This document shows positions 1-8,455 of a stretch of DNA of 64,000 nucleotides, one piece after another. Origin of the DNA: Muricoccus pecuniae. Its GTDB lineage: Bacteria > Pseudomonadota > Alphaproteobacteria > Acetobacterales > Acetobacteraceae. The stretch lies in contig NZ_JACIJD010000009.1 in the NCBI RefSeq assembly GCF_014199205.1, positions 124,001-188,000 of the forward strand, given 5' to 3'. The position numbers and the translations under genes are program-made. Positions within the stretch are counted from its first letter, which is position 1. Every line of letters begins with the position of its first letter. The notes under the pieces are model-generated. The model was given only the letters and a program-made list of their open reading frames with translations. It was not told where the DNA came from and did not search any database.

Positions 1-458
1 GAGCGCGCGGCGGCCACCAGCGCGCCCCAGGGCTTCGCATGGGCCGCCGGCTCCCCCGTGCTGCCGGAGGTGAAGCCGATGGCGGCCACCCTCTCTTCGG
101 GCAGGTCGAAGTTCTCGCCGCCTCCCCGGCCCCAGGCGCCGGCCGTCACGGCGGGAATGACCGTCTCCACCCCGTCGGCGAGGGCGATGGTGCCGGGATA
201 GCGGGCGAGGAGCTCCCGCTGCCGGTGGGGCGAGCGGTCGGCGGAGAGCAGCGTGACCACGCCCCGGGCGAGGGCCGCGCCGAAGGCGACGAGGGCGAGG
301 TAGCGGTCCTCGCAGAGGTTCAGGGCGTAAGGGGCCCCGGGCAGCCGCGCGGCCAGAGCCGCCACGTCGGCGAGGTATTCCCCGGCCGTCACGGGCCGCG
401 CGCCGCGCCGGGCCAGGATCTCGCCGGGCGCGCGGTTCAGGAAGGGGATGTCAGCCAT
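1..458 (-). CDS. AMP-dependent acyl-CoA/acyl-ACP synthetase, N-terminal part (cut by window edge)
   Basis: Only about the first 152 residues lie in the window; the gene continues past the left edge. The phosphate-binding loop FTSGSTGEP of the ANL adenylating superfamily is visible near residue 130, so the protein should activate a carboxylic acid as its acyl-adenylate. The ATG overlaps the stop of the upstream membrane-protein gene by 8 bp, and an acyl carrier protein gene lies before that. This context suggests loading of an acyl group for a dedicated fatty-acid or aryl-polyene-like pathway rather than general beta-oxidation. Substrate cannot be told because the C-terminal half is missing. 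Confidence 0.8.
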   Translation of the reverse strand, partial: MADIPFLNRAPGEILARRGARPVTAGEYLADVAALAARLPGAPYALNLCEDRYLALVAFGAALARGVVTLLSADRSPHRQRELLARYPGTIALADGVETVIPAVTAGAWGRGGGENFDLPEERVAAIGFTSGSTGEPAAHAKPWGALVAAAR

Positions 459-957
459 GGCGCGCCCTCTCCGCCCGCATGATGGCCCGCAGCGTCTGGC
501 TGGGCCAAGCGATCCCGCCGGCGGGGAAGAGCAGGCTGCGCAACGCGTGCTCCCCGAGGAAGAGGGCGAGCAGCACCGCGTCCGGCCCCCAGCCGAGATC
601 CACCCCGCGCGCCACGGCCAGCAGGTCCGCCGCCGCCGCCAGGGCGAGGGCCACGGCCCAGAACAGCGTCAGCCTCCGCGCGTGGCCCGCGCATTCCGCC
701 GGGTCCTTCGTCTCGTCGAAGCGGTTGTAGCGCGCGATCACCGGCTCGTGCCCCGGGAGGAGGGAGCGGGCGAAGCCCAGGGCCATGCCGGCATAGGCCA
801 GCCCCGGCAGCACCGCCCAGAAGAGATCCACCGCCGCGCCCATCCCGCCCGGCCACGCATCGCCGGGCACCGCCCAGAGCAGCAGGAGCGGGGCGGAGGC
901 CGCCAGCCGCAACAAAGCCCTCCGCCGCGCCGCGCCGCCCGCCACGGGCACGCTCAC
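451..957 (-). CDS. Small integral membrane protein (COG4648-like) between ACP and AMP-ligase
   Basis: 168 residues with an arginine-rich N-terminus followed by about four to five hydrophobic stretches (roughly residues 18-35, 45-65, 98-115, 123-142). The GTG start overlaps the upstream ACP stop as GTGA, and the stop overlaps the next ATG by 8 bp, so the three genes are almost certainly translationally coupled. Small membrane proteins of this type (COG4648) are found beside ACP and AMP-ligase genes in aryl-polyene-like clusters; that family placement is from memory of the pattern. The biochemical role is unknown. Confidence 0.65.
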   Translation of the reverse strand: MSVPVAGGAARRRALLRLAASAPLLLLWAVPGDAWPGGMGAAVDLFWAVLPGLAYAGMALGFARSLLPGHEPVIARYNRFDETKDPAECAGHARRLTLFWAVALALAAAADLLAVARGVDLGWGPDAVLLALFLGEHALRSLLFPAGGIAWPSQTLRAIMRAERARHG

Positions 958-1211
958 CCCACCCGGTTCTTCTCGACATGCGCGGCGAGGCTGCGCAGGG
1001 AGGCGAAGATGCGCCCGTTGCGCTCGTCGTCCGATCGGAGCTGGAAGCCGTACTTGCGCGAGATGGCCAGCGCCATCTCCAGCGCGTCGATGCTGTCGAG
1101 CCCCAGCCCCTCGCCGAAGAGCGGCGCCTCCGGGTCGATCTCCTCGGGGGTTACCTCAAGCTGGAGGGCGCCGACGATCAGCGCCGCCAGCTCCGCCTCG
1201 AGGGCCGTCAT
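954..1211 (-). CDS. Acyl carrier protein (phosphopantetheine-binding)
   Basis: 85 residues, the usual ACP length. The motif GLDSIDALE places the phosphopantetheine attachment serine at residue 40. It is acidic with the expected helix pattern. It is first in a leftward three-gene unit with the COG4648-like membrane protein (GTGA overlap) and the AMP-ligase, so it is probably a specialised carrier for that pathway and not the housekeeping AcpP. The ATG at 1209-1211 is used; an in-frame upstream extension has no carrier-protein features. Confidence 0.85.
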   Translation of the reverse strand: MTALEAELAALIVGALQLEVTPEEIDPEAPLFGEGLGLDSIDALEMALAISRKYGFQLRSDDERNGRIFASLRSLAAHVEKNRVG

Positions 1212-1308
1212 CGCGGTCGTCGAACTCACGCCTGCTGTCCTCACCCTGGTCCCGAAAGCCACATACCGATAAAGCACACGGCATGGTGAAGCGCCGCAAG
1301 AATCTGCC

Positions 1309-2223
1309 ATGAGCGTGCGGCTTGGCAACAGGGGCTGGCCGGAAGGCCACATCCCCCCGTCCGCCCCCGGGCGCTGCGTCTTCGAGTCCGCACCGGAGCG
1401 GCTGACCTTCACCGCCGATATCGAGCCGAGCCCGACCGACCCCACCGGCAACCGCCATCTCGCCGCGACGGAGGCCCTGCTGGACCTGCTGGACGAGACA
1501 GGGGCGCGGGGCACCTTCTTCGTCCTGGGCGAGACGGCCGAGGCCGCGCCGGCGTTGGTGCGGGGCATCGCGGCGCGGGGGCACGAGATCGCCTCCCACA
1601 ACCACAGCCACCGCGCGCTGGAGGCCCTCGGCCCGGCCGGGCTGCTCGCCGAGGCTCGCCGCGCTCGCGCCCTGCTGCAGGACCTCTCGGGGCAGGCGGT
1701 GGCGGGCTTCCGCGCGCCCTACTTCTCCCTCACCCCGCGCACGGAATGGGCGGCGGAGGTCCTGCGGGAGGCCGGGCACGCCTATTCCTCCTCCGTCCTG
1801 CCCGCGCGCGGCTTCATGCACGGCCATCCCGGCGCGCCGCGGCGGCCCTTCGCCTGGCCCGGCGGGCTGGTCGAGCTTCCCGCCCCCGTCGCGCGCCTCG
1901 GCCCGATGCACCTGCCCGCGCTCGGGGGCATGTATCTCCGCTACATCCCGGGCTGGGACCTGCGCCGGATGCTCGCCCGGCTGGAGGGGCCGCTGGCCTG
2001 GACCTATTGCCACCCCTACGACATCGACGCGGCGGAGCCGCTGCGCCTCTCCCGGGAGGTCGGGGCGGTGAGCAGCCTCTTCCTCCTGATGAACCGCGGC
2101 GCGACGCTGCGGCGGCTGCGCGCGATGCTGCGCGGGCGCGTCTCGGTGCCGCTCGGAGAGAGGCTGGGCGAGGTTCAGTCGAACGGGTCCGCCGAGGAGG
2201 CGACCAGCCTCTCGGAGCGGTAG
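1309..2223 (+). CDS. Polysaccharide deacetylase (NodB-homology) family protein
   Basis: 304 residues. NodB-type motifs in order: FTADIEP (degenerate motif 1, Asp kept and the second acidic residue a Glu), SHNHSHRAL (metal-binding His pair), GFRAPYF (motif 3) and YCHPYDID near the C-terminus. The Asp-x-Glu version of motif 1 resembles the deacetylases associated with exopolysaccharide/exosortase loci. Metal-dependent removal of N- or O-acetyl groups from a glycan is likely. No clear signal peptide is seen. The 3' end overlaps the convergent outer-membrane protein gene by 49 bp on the opposite strand. Confidence 0.8.
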   Translation: MSVRLGNRGWPEGHIPPSAPGRCVFESAPERLTFTADIEPSPTDPTGNRHLAATEALLDLLDETGARGTFFVLGETAEAAPALVRGIAARGHEIASHNHSHRALEALGPAGLLAEARRARALLQDLSGQAVAGFRAPYFSLTPRTEWAAEVLREAGHAYSSSVLPARGFMHGHPGAPRRPFAWPGGLVELPAPVARLGPMHLPALGGMYLRYIPGWDLRRMLARLEGPLAWTYCHPYDIDAAEPLRLSREVGAVSSLFLLMNRGATLRRLRAMLRGRVSVPLGERLGEVQSNGSAEEATSLSER

Positions 2224-3086
2224 AGGGACCAGGCGAAGCCGAGGGCCACCGTGCCGTTCCAGTCCTGCCGGTGCAGGGGGCTGCGGTCATTGGCCGCGCC
2301 CGCGAAGTTCTCCACCCGCCCGCCGCCGACGAAGGAGATCCGCTCCGTGATCGGCACGCGATACGAGAATTGCAGCCGCGTCCCGAGATAGCCGCCCTCC
2401 GAGCGATAGGCCGGGCGGTCCGGCAGGGCGTATTGCGGGGCCACATCGTAGAAGTAGCGGTGCAGCCGGGCGGTGGCGAAGATCGGGCCGAGCCCGATGC
2501 GGAGCCGCGCGCCGGGGAAGCCGATCTCCCTGTCCTCGAAGGCCAGCTCGGGCGAGAGGACGAGGCCGCGATAGCTGACCGAGGAGAGGTCGCTGGAGAA
2601 GACGGCCCGGACGGGAAGCTCCAGGTTCACCCGCCGCGGATGCGCCCGGTCCCGCCAGAGGGTAAGGCGCAGGGCCGGCCCGACCTCCCCCTGCCAGTCC
2701 AGGTCCGGCATGCCGCGGCGGGCGCGGTTGTCGTCCGAGGATGAGGGGAAGGCGCCGGAGAAGGACAGGTCCAGCCCCAGCCGCTCCCCCCGGAGGACGC
2801 GGCCGCGCACGCCCTGGTCGTCGGCCCGCAGCACCTCGCCGCGATAGATGAGATAGGGCACGGCGATGCCGCGGAAGTGGTTCTGCCCGGCGGCGGGATA
2901 GTCGGGCAGCCAGCCGCCGCCGCCCGCCAGCCCGGCCTCGAACTCCGGCAGCCGGACCTCGGGCGCCGCCGGTGCGGCCTGCGCCATTCCCTGGGCCGCC
3001 CCCTGGGCCACGGCCGTCCGGGCGGGCAGGGCCAGAAGCGCGGCGAGCCCGGCCAGGAAGGGCCAGAGGAGAACCGGCCGCCTCAC
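2175..3086 (-). CDS. MipA/OmpV family outer-membrane protein
   Basis: About 303 residues. The N-terminus is a signal peptide (hydrophobic core LLWPFLAGLAALLAL, likely cleavage after AVA-Q). The mature part shows alternating aromatic and polar beta-strand patterns, a conserved surface-exposed GGGWLPDYPAA-type start, and ends with LGFAWSLYRSERLV, typical of MipA/OmpV beta-barrels that scaffold murein enzymes. The GTG start overlaps the upstream methyltransferase stop as GTGA, which decides the start. The 3' end runs 49 bp into the convergent deacetylase gene. Confidence 0.75.
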   Translation of the reverse strand: MRRPVLLWPFLAGLAALLALPARTAVAQGAAQGMAQAAPAAPEVRLPEFEAGLAGGGGWLPDYPAAGQNHFRGIAVPYLIYRGEVLRADDQGVRGRVLRGERLGLDLSFSGAFPSSSDDNRARRGMPDLDWQGEVGPALRLTLWRDRAHPRRVNLELPVRAVFSSDLSSVSYRGLVLSPELAFEDREIGFPGARLRIGLGPIFATARLHRYFYDVAPQYALPDRPAYRSEGGYLGTRLQFSYRVPITERISFVGGGRVENFAGAANDRSPLHRQDWNGTVALGFAWSLYRSERLVASSADPFD

Positions 3087-3760
3087 GCCCCGCGCTCCGC
3101 CACCAGCAGCACGTTGGGCAGCGGCGTCCCCGCCCAGCAGGGGGAGACGGTGCAGCGGAACCCGGCGGCCTCCAGCGGCGCGGCCACCTCGGCCACCCGC
3201 ATCGGCCGCACCGCGGCCCCGTCGCCCCGGATGGCGCGCCCGGCGTGCTCCATCGCCATACCGAACCGGCTGCGCCAGCCCCGCTCGGGGTCGAAGAGGC
3301 GGAGCACGGCGCGGCGGCGGGCGGCGCCGGCGATGCAGGCCAGCAGCGGCGCCTGGGCGGCTTCGGGAAGCTGGTAGAGCACGTCCACCATCAGCACCGT
3401 GTCGCAATCCGGCACCTCCGCCGCGGTGAGGTCGGCGCGGGCGAAATCCGCGGCAAGGCCGGCTCCGGCGGCCCGTGCCTCCGCGACCTTCGCGCCTTCG
3501 TAATCCAGCCCGGTGACACGGGAGGCGGCGCCGGAGAGCAGCAGCGCCAGGGCGAGCTGCCCCCGCCCGCAGCCGAGATCCGCCACATGGCCGAGTCCCC
3601 CCGCGCGCCCGGCCAGCGCCAGGATCGCCGCCGTCGAGGGGTCCCGCCGCAGCTTCGAGCCGACATAGCCCCGGGTGAAGCGCGAGGCCCCGGCATAGCG
3701 CGCAGCGACCGCCGCGATCAGGGCGCTGGGGTCGGGAGGGGTGGCGGCACCGTCCGGCAT
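3083..3760 (-). CDS. Class I SAM-dependent methyltransferase
   Basis: 225 residues. Motif I is VADLGCGRGQLAL, followed by an acidic end of strand 2 (GLDYEG) and the motif-IV-like region DTVLMVDVLYQLP, the normal Rossmann methyltransferase layout. The substrate is not indicated. It is translationally coupled (GTGA) to the downstream MipA-like outer-membrane gene, so a cell-envelope link is possible but inferred only from position. Confidence 0.75.
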   Translation of the reverse strand: MPDGAATPPDPSALIAAVAARYAGASRFTRGYVGSKLRRDPSTAAILALAGRAGGLGHVADLGCGRGQLALALLLSGAASRVTGLDYEGAKVAEARAAGAGLAADFARADLTAAEVPDCDTVLMVDVLYQLPEAAQAPLLACIAGAARRRAVLRLFDPERGWRSRFGMAMEHAGRAIRGDGAAVRPMRVAEVAAPLEAAGFRCTVSPCWAGTPLPNVLLVAERGA

Positions 3761-3865
3761 GGCGGGAGGATGCCGGGCGCGCCGCGCGCGGGCAACGCGC
3801 CGCCGCCCCCTTTCGCGAAGCGGGGCGCGGGGGCAGGCTGGCGCCGGGAAACGAGGGGCGCCGCC

Positions 3866-4654
3866 ATGGCCGAGAACGAACTGATCCACGAACTGCGCGA
3901 GGGCGGCATCCTGCTCACCACCCTCAACCGCCCGCAGGCGATGAACGCCTTCACCTTCGCCATGTATGAGGGCCTGGCCGCCAAGGCCGCCGAGATCGGG
4001 GAGGACCGCTCCATCCGCGCCTGGATCATCACCGGCGGCGGCGAGAAGGCCTTCGCGGCGGGCACGGATATCGGGCAGTTCACCAGCTTCACCACCGCCC
4101 AGCACGCGCTGGACTACGAGGAGCGCATCGGGCGCGTGCTCTCGGCCATCGAGGACTGCCCCAAGCCCACCATCGCCGCCATCAACGGCGCCTGCACCGG
4201 CGGCGGGGCGGGGGTGGCGGGGGTGTGCGACATCCGCATCGCCTCCGCTTCCATGCGCTTCGGCGTGCCCATCGCGCGCACGCTGGGGAACACCCTCTCG
4301 CTCGGTAACTACGCGCGCTTCTCCGCCCTGCTCGGCCCCGGGAGGCTGCTGGAGCTGATCTTCACCGCGCGGCTGGTGGAGGCGGAGGAGGCCAGGTCGC
4401 TGGGCCTCGTCACCGAGGTGCTGCCGGACCAGACGGCGCTGCTCGCCCGCGCCGAGGCCCTGGCCCGCACGATCGGCGGCCACGCGCCCCTCACCCTTCA
4501 GGCCGCGAAGACGACGCTCAAGCGCCTGCGGGAGAACGCGGTGAAGGGGGCGAATGCGGACGACATGGTGGCGCTGACCTTCACCAGCGCGGACTTTAAG
4601 GAGGGGGTCGCGGCCTTCCTGGAGAAGCGCAAGCCCGTCTGGCAGGGGCGCTGA
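3866..4654 (+). CDS. Crotonase-fold (enoyl-CoA hydratase/isomerase superfamily) protein lacking the usual catalytic Glu pair
   Basis: 262 residues, usual length. The CoA-binding/oxyanion segments FAAGTDIGQF and INGACTGGGAGVAG are present. At the positions of the two catalytic glutamates of classical enoyl-CoA hydratase (Glu144 in GGGCEL and Glu164 in FGQPE, rat numbering), this protein reads GGGAGV and FGVPIA, so both are missing. It therefore binds an acyl-CoA but probably catalyses something other than hydration. The start is the ATG at 3866. It ends before a shared bidirectional terminator with rpsO. Confidence 0.8.
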   Translation: MAENELIHELREGGILLTTLNRPQAMNAFTFAMYEGLAAKAAEIGEDRSIRAWIITGGGEKAFAAGTDIGQFTSFTTAQHALDYEERIGRVLSAIEDCPKPTIAAINGACTGGGAGVAGVCDIRIASASMRFGVPIARTLGNTLSLGNYARFSALLGPGRLLELIFTARLVEAEEARSLGLVTEVLPDQTALLARAEALARTIGGHAPLTLQAAKTTLKRLRENAVKGANADDMVALTFTSADFKEGVAAFLEKRKPVWQGR

Positions 4655-4671
4655 CGGGAGCGCTGAACGGA

Positions 4672-4703
4672 AAAGGGCCCCCGGCTCGCGCCGGAGGCCC
4701 TTT
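4672..4703. terminator. Bidirectional Rho-independent terminator between crotonase gene and rpsO
   Basis: AAAGGGCC and GGCCCTTT are outer arms, with CCGGC/GCCGG inside and a TCGC loop. The T-run is better on the minus strand (CCCTTTTCC), so it serves rpsO most clearly, but the plus strand also ends in TTT. It lies 17 bp past the crotonase stop and 40 bp past the rpsO stop. Confidence 0.8.
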
Positions 4704-4743
4704 CGAGGCGATGGCCCGGAGGCCCGTCCTCAGCGACCCGTTC

Positions 4744-5016
4744 TCAGCGACGCAGGCCGAGGCGGCCGATGAGGCTCTCGTAGCGCTGCTGGTTCTTGCG
4801 CTTCACATAGTCCAGCAGGCCGCGGCGCTGGCCGACGAGGACGAGGAGGCCGCGCCGGGAGTGGAAGTCCTTCGGATGGACCTTCATGTGCTCGGTGAGC
4901 GATGAGATGCGCTCGGAGAGAAGGGCGACCTGCACCTCCGGCGAGCCGGTGTCGCCCGGGGCGGTGGCGTATTCCTGGATGAGCGCGGCGCGGCGCTCAG
5001 GAGTGATCATCGACAT
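4744..5016 (-). CDS. rpsO: 30S ribosomal protein S15
   Basis: 90 residues, with the family signatures [17 protein letters not shown] and [20 protein letters not shown]. It binds the central domain of 16S rRNA and nucleates platform assembly. It follows truB by 23 bp in the usual truB-rpsO order. The pnp gene that normally comes next in alphaproteobacteria is absent here; a convergent crotonase gene takes its place. Confidence 0.98.
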   Translation of the reverse strand: MSMITPERRAALIQEYATAPGDTGSPEVQVALLSERISSLTEHMKVHPKDFHSRRGLLVLVGQRRGLLDYVKRKNQQRYESLIGRLGLRR

Positions 5017-5039
5017 CGGGATGTCCTAAGGAATGGGGT

Positions 5040-6005
5040 TCAGCGGTCGCTGCGGGCGAGCCAGCGTTCGGGGCGGAGAAGCCCCTCCCCCAGGCGGCAC
5101 AGTCCCATCAGGCGCTCCCCCGACAGCACGCGGACCAGGCCCCCATCGGGGTTGGCCGCCTGCGGAACCCGGCCCATGAACTCGACCAGGGAGAGATCCT
5201 GGCCGAAGGAGAGCCGGGCGGCCTCGGCTTCGGTGACGGCCAGGGCCGGGATGTCGTCCAGCGCGGTCGTCACCGGCAGCAGAAGCGCCGGGGAAGGGGG
5301 CGGGGTATCCTCCGTAACGACCAGCCTGTCCAGCGGAATCGCGTGGGACTCGTTGAAGGGTCCGACCCGCAGCCGGCGCAGGGCGGCGATATGGCCCACC
5401 GTGCCGCAGGCCCGTGCGAGGTCGCGCGCGAGGGAGCGCATGTACACCCCCTTGCCGCTCTGCACGTGGAAGACCGCGGTGTCGTCGTCCACCCGCTCCA
5501 CCAGCTCGAAACGGTCCACCCGCGCCGGGCGGGGCTGGAGCTCCACCACCTGCCCCTCGCGCGCGAGGTCGTAGGCGCGCTCACCGTTCACCTTGATGGC
5601 GGAGTAGATGGGCGGGACCTGCATGATGTCCCCGCGAAAGGCGGGCAGCGCCGCCTCGATCTGCTCGTTCGTCGGGCGGTGGTCGGAGGTGGCGATCGTC
5701 TTGCCGTCCGCGTCGTCCGAGTCGCGCTCGTCGCCCATCCTCAGGGTGAAGCGGTAGACCTTCGTGCTGTCCATGACATAGGGCACGGCCTTGGTGGCGG
5801 CACCGAAGGCGATGGGCAGGATGCCTGTGGCCAGCGGGTCCAGCGTGCCGCCATGGCCGACCTTCTGGGCCTCGAAGGCGCGCTTGAGCTTCGTGACCAC
5901 GTCGGTGGAGCCCATGCCGGTGGGCTTGTCCACGATGAGCCAGCCGTCCAGCGGCCGACCCTTCGGCTTGCGGTTCCCCCGACGGAACCCGTTCTGCCCT
6001 GCCAT
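5040..6005 (-). CDS. truB: tRNA pseudouridine(55) synthase TruB
   Basis: 321 residues. GWLIVDKPTGMGST opens the catalytic domain, and GGTLDPLATGILP holds the catalytic Asp that isomerises U55 in the tRNA T-loop. RVDRFELVE and the C-terminal PUA-like tail follow. A short Lys/Arg-rich extension (GFRRGNRKPKGR) precedes the domain. It is upstream of rpsO, as in most proteobacteria, but rbfA/infB are not upstream here; mltA lies there instead. Confidence 0.97.
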   Translation of the reverse strand: MAGQNGFRRGNRKPKGRPLDGWLIVDKPTGMGSTDVVTKLKRAFEAQKVGHGGTLDPLATGILPIAFGAATKAVPYVMDSTKVYRFTLRMGDERDSDDADGKTIATSDHRPTNEQIEAALPAFRGDIMQVPPIYSAIKVNGERAYDLAREGQVVELQPRPARVDRFELVERVDDDTAVFHVQSGKGVYMRSLARDLARACGTVGHIAALRRLRVGPFNESHAIPLDRLVVTEDTPPPSPALLLPVTTALDDIPALAVTEAEAARLSFGQDLSLVEFMGRVPQAANPDGGLVRVLSGERLMGLCRLGEGLLRPERWLARSDR

Positions 6006-6139
6006 GCGCGGCCCTTCCCCTGTGCTGCACCGGCGCGAACGCGGCCGTCTGCCCTCCCCGGCCGGGAGGGGCCGGGAGGGCGGGCGTCTAGCACCGGGCG
6101 CGGCGCGGCGCCCAGGGGGGAGGCGCGGAAAAAGGGTTC

Positions 6140-7126
6140 CTAGGGCGCGCGGGGCCGCATGACCCAGACGCGGCCGGTCTCGCGCATCCGCCCGGCGGCT
6201 GCCCCGGCCTCGTCGCCCCAGCCCCAGAAGAGGTCGGCCCGCGCCGGGCCGCGGATGGCGCCGCCCGTGTCCATGGCGACCACCAGCCGCTCCAGCCGCC
6301 GCCCCGTCACGGGGTCGCGCGTCGCGATCCAGAGGGGCGTGCCGAGGGGCGTGTGCGCCCGGTCCACCGCCACCGAGCGGCCGGGCACGAGCGGCGCGCC
6401 GAGCGTGCCGGCGGGGCCGCCCACGGCGGGCAAGTCATCTCGCCAGCGGAAGAAGACCCAGGAGGGGTTCGCCTCCATCAATGACCGCGCCTCGCCGGGC
6501 GGGGCCTCGCGGAGCCAGGCGCGGATGGACTGCATGGAGACCTCCTCCCGCGCCATCGCCCCGCGCTCGATCAGCAGCCGCCCCACGGGGACGTAGGGGT
6601 GGGCGTTCTTCCCCCCGTAGCCCAGGCGCCGCACCGTGCCGTCGGGGAAGACCGCGCGGCCGGAACCCTGGATCTGGAGGAAGAAGGCGTCCACCGGATC
6701 GGCCCAGGCGAGCACCTCGCCGGGCCAGGCGCCGCCCGCCACCGCCGCCTCGATCCCCGCGCGTTCGAGATCCGGGGCGCCGGGAGAGGGGGCGAGAAGG
6801 GGGGCCGTGAAGCCGGGCGCTGGGATGGGGGAGACGGCCAGGACCGGCTCGTAATAGCCGGTGATCAGCCCCTCGCCGGCGGGCGCCGGCTCGAAATGCC
6901 GGGCGAGGAAGGCGCGGGCGGCGCGCTCGTCGCCATCCGGCAGCCTCGCGGCCTCGGCGCAGGCGGCGGCCAGCGGGCCGGGATCGGCCATGGCGACGCA
7001 GCCCGCGCGGAAGGCGGGCAGCGCCTCGGAGACGCGGTCGCGCTCCCAGCCCGGCAGCCCGCCGCAGCCGGTGAGCAGCAGCAGGAGGGCGAGGCCGGGG
7101 GCGGCGTTGAGCCCGCGGGGGATCAG
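6140..7126 (-). CDS. mltA: Membrane-bound lytic murein transglycosylase A (MltA), lipoprotein
   Basis: About 328 residues when read from a CTG at 7124-7126 that overlaps the upstream stop as CTGA. Starting there gives a lipoprotein signal with a leucine-rich core and the lipobox LLTGC. The first in-frame ATG (6991) would delete the signal. Family motifs include LITGYYEP, FFLQIQGSGR, NPSWVFFRW and DTGGAIRGPARADLFWG, which holds the catalytic Asp. It cleaves peptidoglycan glycan strands to 1,6-anhydro products at the outer membrane. It is coupled to the Tim44-like gene, a conserved alphaproteobacterial pair. Confidence 0.9.
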   Translation of the reverse strand: MIPRGLNAAPGLALLLLLTGCGGLPGWERDRVSEALPAFRAGCVAMADPGPLAAACAEAARLPDGDERAARAFLARHFEPAPAGEGLITGYYEPVLAVSPIPAPGFTAPLLAPSPGAPDLERAGIEAAVAGGAWPGEVLAWADPVDAFFLQIQGSGRAVFPDGTVRRLGYGGKNAHPYVPVGRLLIERGAMAREEVSMQSIRAWLREAPPGEARSLMEANPSWVFFRWRDDLPAVGGPAGTLGAPLVPGRSVAVDRAHTPLGTPLWIATRDPVTGRRLERLVVAMDTGGAIRGPARADLFWGWGDEAGAAAGRMRETGRVWVMRPRAP

Positions 7127-7779
7127 GCGGAGCGGGTCCCCACGAGCTTCCAGGCGGGGTCGGGGCTCCGCACGTCGCGCTGGAAGGTCCAGATGTCGGT
7201 CAGCTCCGTCACGGCATCGGTGCCGGCGACCGGCTTGCCGGCGGAGTCGGTGGTCATGTTCACCTGGTCCGAGACGAAGCGCACGGTCACCTCGGCGATC
7301 GTGCCGCGAAGGTCCGCCGCCTCGATCGCCGCCTCGCGGATCTCGCGAAGCTCGGTCCGCTGCACCTCGCCGCGCGATTCGCGCTCGGTGATCGCCCGCT
7401 CGAAGCCGGCATAGGTCTCGTCCGAGAGGAGGTCGTGCAGCAGCTGGCGATTTCCGGCGGCGAAGCCCTCCACCACCATGCGGAAGGCGCCCTCGGCCCC
7501 GCCGAGGAAGCCCATGGGGTCGAAGTTCGGGTCCGCCCCGCGAATCCGCGCCAGCGCCTGGCCCACGGGGCCGCGCGCGTCCGGCACGCCCCGCTGCGGG
7601 GTGGCGGGCGCGGCGGGGACCGGCCCGGCCACGGGCGGCACGGGAAGCCCCGCGCGGTCGCCCGGCGGGCGTTCATAGCCTGTCCGGCGCCCCAGCACGC
7701 CGCGCAGGCGCAGCACCAGGAAGGCCGCAACCATCCCGAACAGGATCAGGTCAATCGGGAAGCCGCCGCCCTGCATCAT
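7123..7779 (-). CDS. Tim44-domain membrane-anchored protein (TimA-like)
   Basis: 218 residues. A single N-terminal transmembrane segment (IDLILFGMVAAFLVLRLR) is followed by a Pro/Gly-rich linker and a Tim44/mL45-type C-terminal domain (from about residue 75, including FDPMGFLGGAEGAFRMV and VTVRFVSDQVN). Bacterial homologues such as Caulobacter TimA are membrane proteins of uncertain function. Two ATGs are adjacent at the start; GAGGAGATC directly upstream fits the second slightly better. It is coupled to mltA. The customary partner secB is nearby but 3 kb away and on the other strand. Confidence 0.85.
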   Translation of the reverse strand: MMQGGGFPIDLILFGMVAAFLVLRLRGVLGRRTGYERPPGDRAGLPVPPVAGPVPAAPATPQRGVPDARGPVGQALARIRGADPNFDPMGFLGGAEGAFRMVVEGFAAGNRQLLHDLLSDETYAGFERAITERESRGEVQRTELREIREAAIEAADLRGTIAEVTVRFVSDQVNMTTDSAGKPVAGTDAVTELTDIWTFQRDVRSPDPAWKLVGTRSA

Positions 7780-7897
7780 GATCTCCTCATGACAGGACAG
7801 TTAGGCGCGGCAGGGCGGGACCGCAACAGCCGGGGCGCCCCTCATTGCGGGTAGCGCACCTTGCCTCTACCTCAGGCGGGAGATCCCGGAGGCGTTG

Positions 7898-8455
7898 ATG
7901 ATCCTGCTTCGGCACGGCCAGAGCGAGTTCAACCTGCATTTCAGCGCCACGCGCCGCGACCCCGGCATCGAGGACCCGCGCCTGACCCCCCTCGGCCACC
8001 AGCAGGCCGAGGCCGCCGCCGAGGCGCTGGCCGAGGAGGGGGTGAAGCACATCATGGCCAGCCCCTACACCCGCGCGCTGCAGACCGCCGCCCCGCTGGC
8101 CCGCCGCCTGGGGGTTCCCGTGCATGTGCAGCCGCTGGTGCGGGAGCGCTTCGCCTTCGCCTGCGACATCGGCTCCCACCGGGACGCCCTCGCCGAGGCC
8201 TGGCCCGAGCACGACTTCGCCCATCTGGAAGCCGTGTGGTGGCCGGAGAGGGAGGAGAGCGCGGACTCCATCATCTCCCGCGCGAGGCTCTTCCGCCAGG
8301 AGATGCGGGAGAGGCCGGACTGGGCCCACACCGTCGTCGTCTGCCACTGGGGCTTCATCCTGGCGATGACGGGCCAGTCGCTGATGAACGGGCAGTGGGT
8401 GCGGGTGGACCCGATGGAGGAGGGGCCGGAGAGCGTGAACTGGCACCACGGATAG
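7898..8455 (+). CDS. Histidine phosphatase family protein (phosphoglycerate-mutase fold)
   Basis: 185 residues. It begins MILLRHGQSEFN with the catalytic RHG motif near the N-terminus; SPYTRALQTA and the late VVVCHWGFI (second catalytic His) complete the pocket. The ATG at 7898 is preferred over the TTG one codon earlier because GGAGG at 7888-7892 is five bases from it. Substrate unknown; small phosphomonoesters or phosphoproteins are possible. It stands alone, divergent from the Tim44-like/mltA pair. Confidence 0.85.
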   Translation: MILLRHGQSEFNLHFSATRRDPGIEDPRLTPLGHQQAEAAAEALAEEGVKHIMASPYTRALQTAAPLARRLGVPVHVQPLVRERFAFACDIGSHRDALAEAWPEHDFAHLEAVWWPEREESADSIISRARLFRQEMRERPDWAHTVVVCHWGFILAMTGQSLMNGQWVRVDPMEEGPESVNWHHG

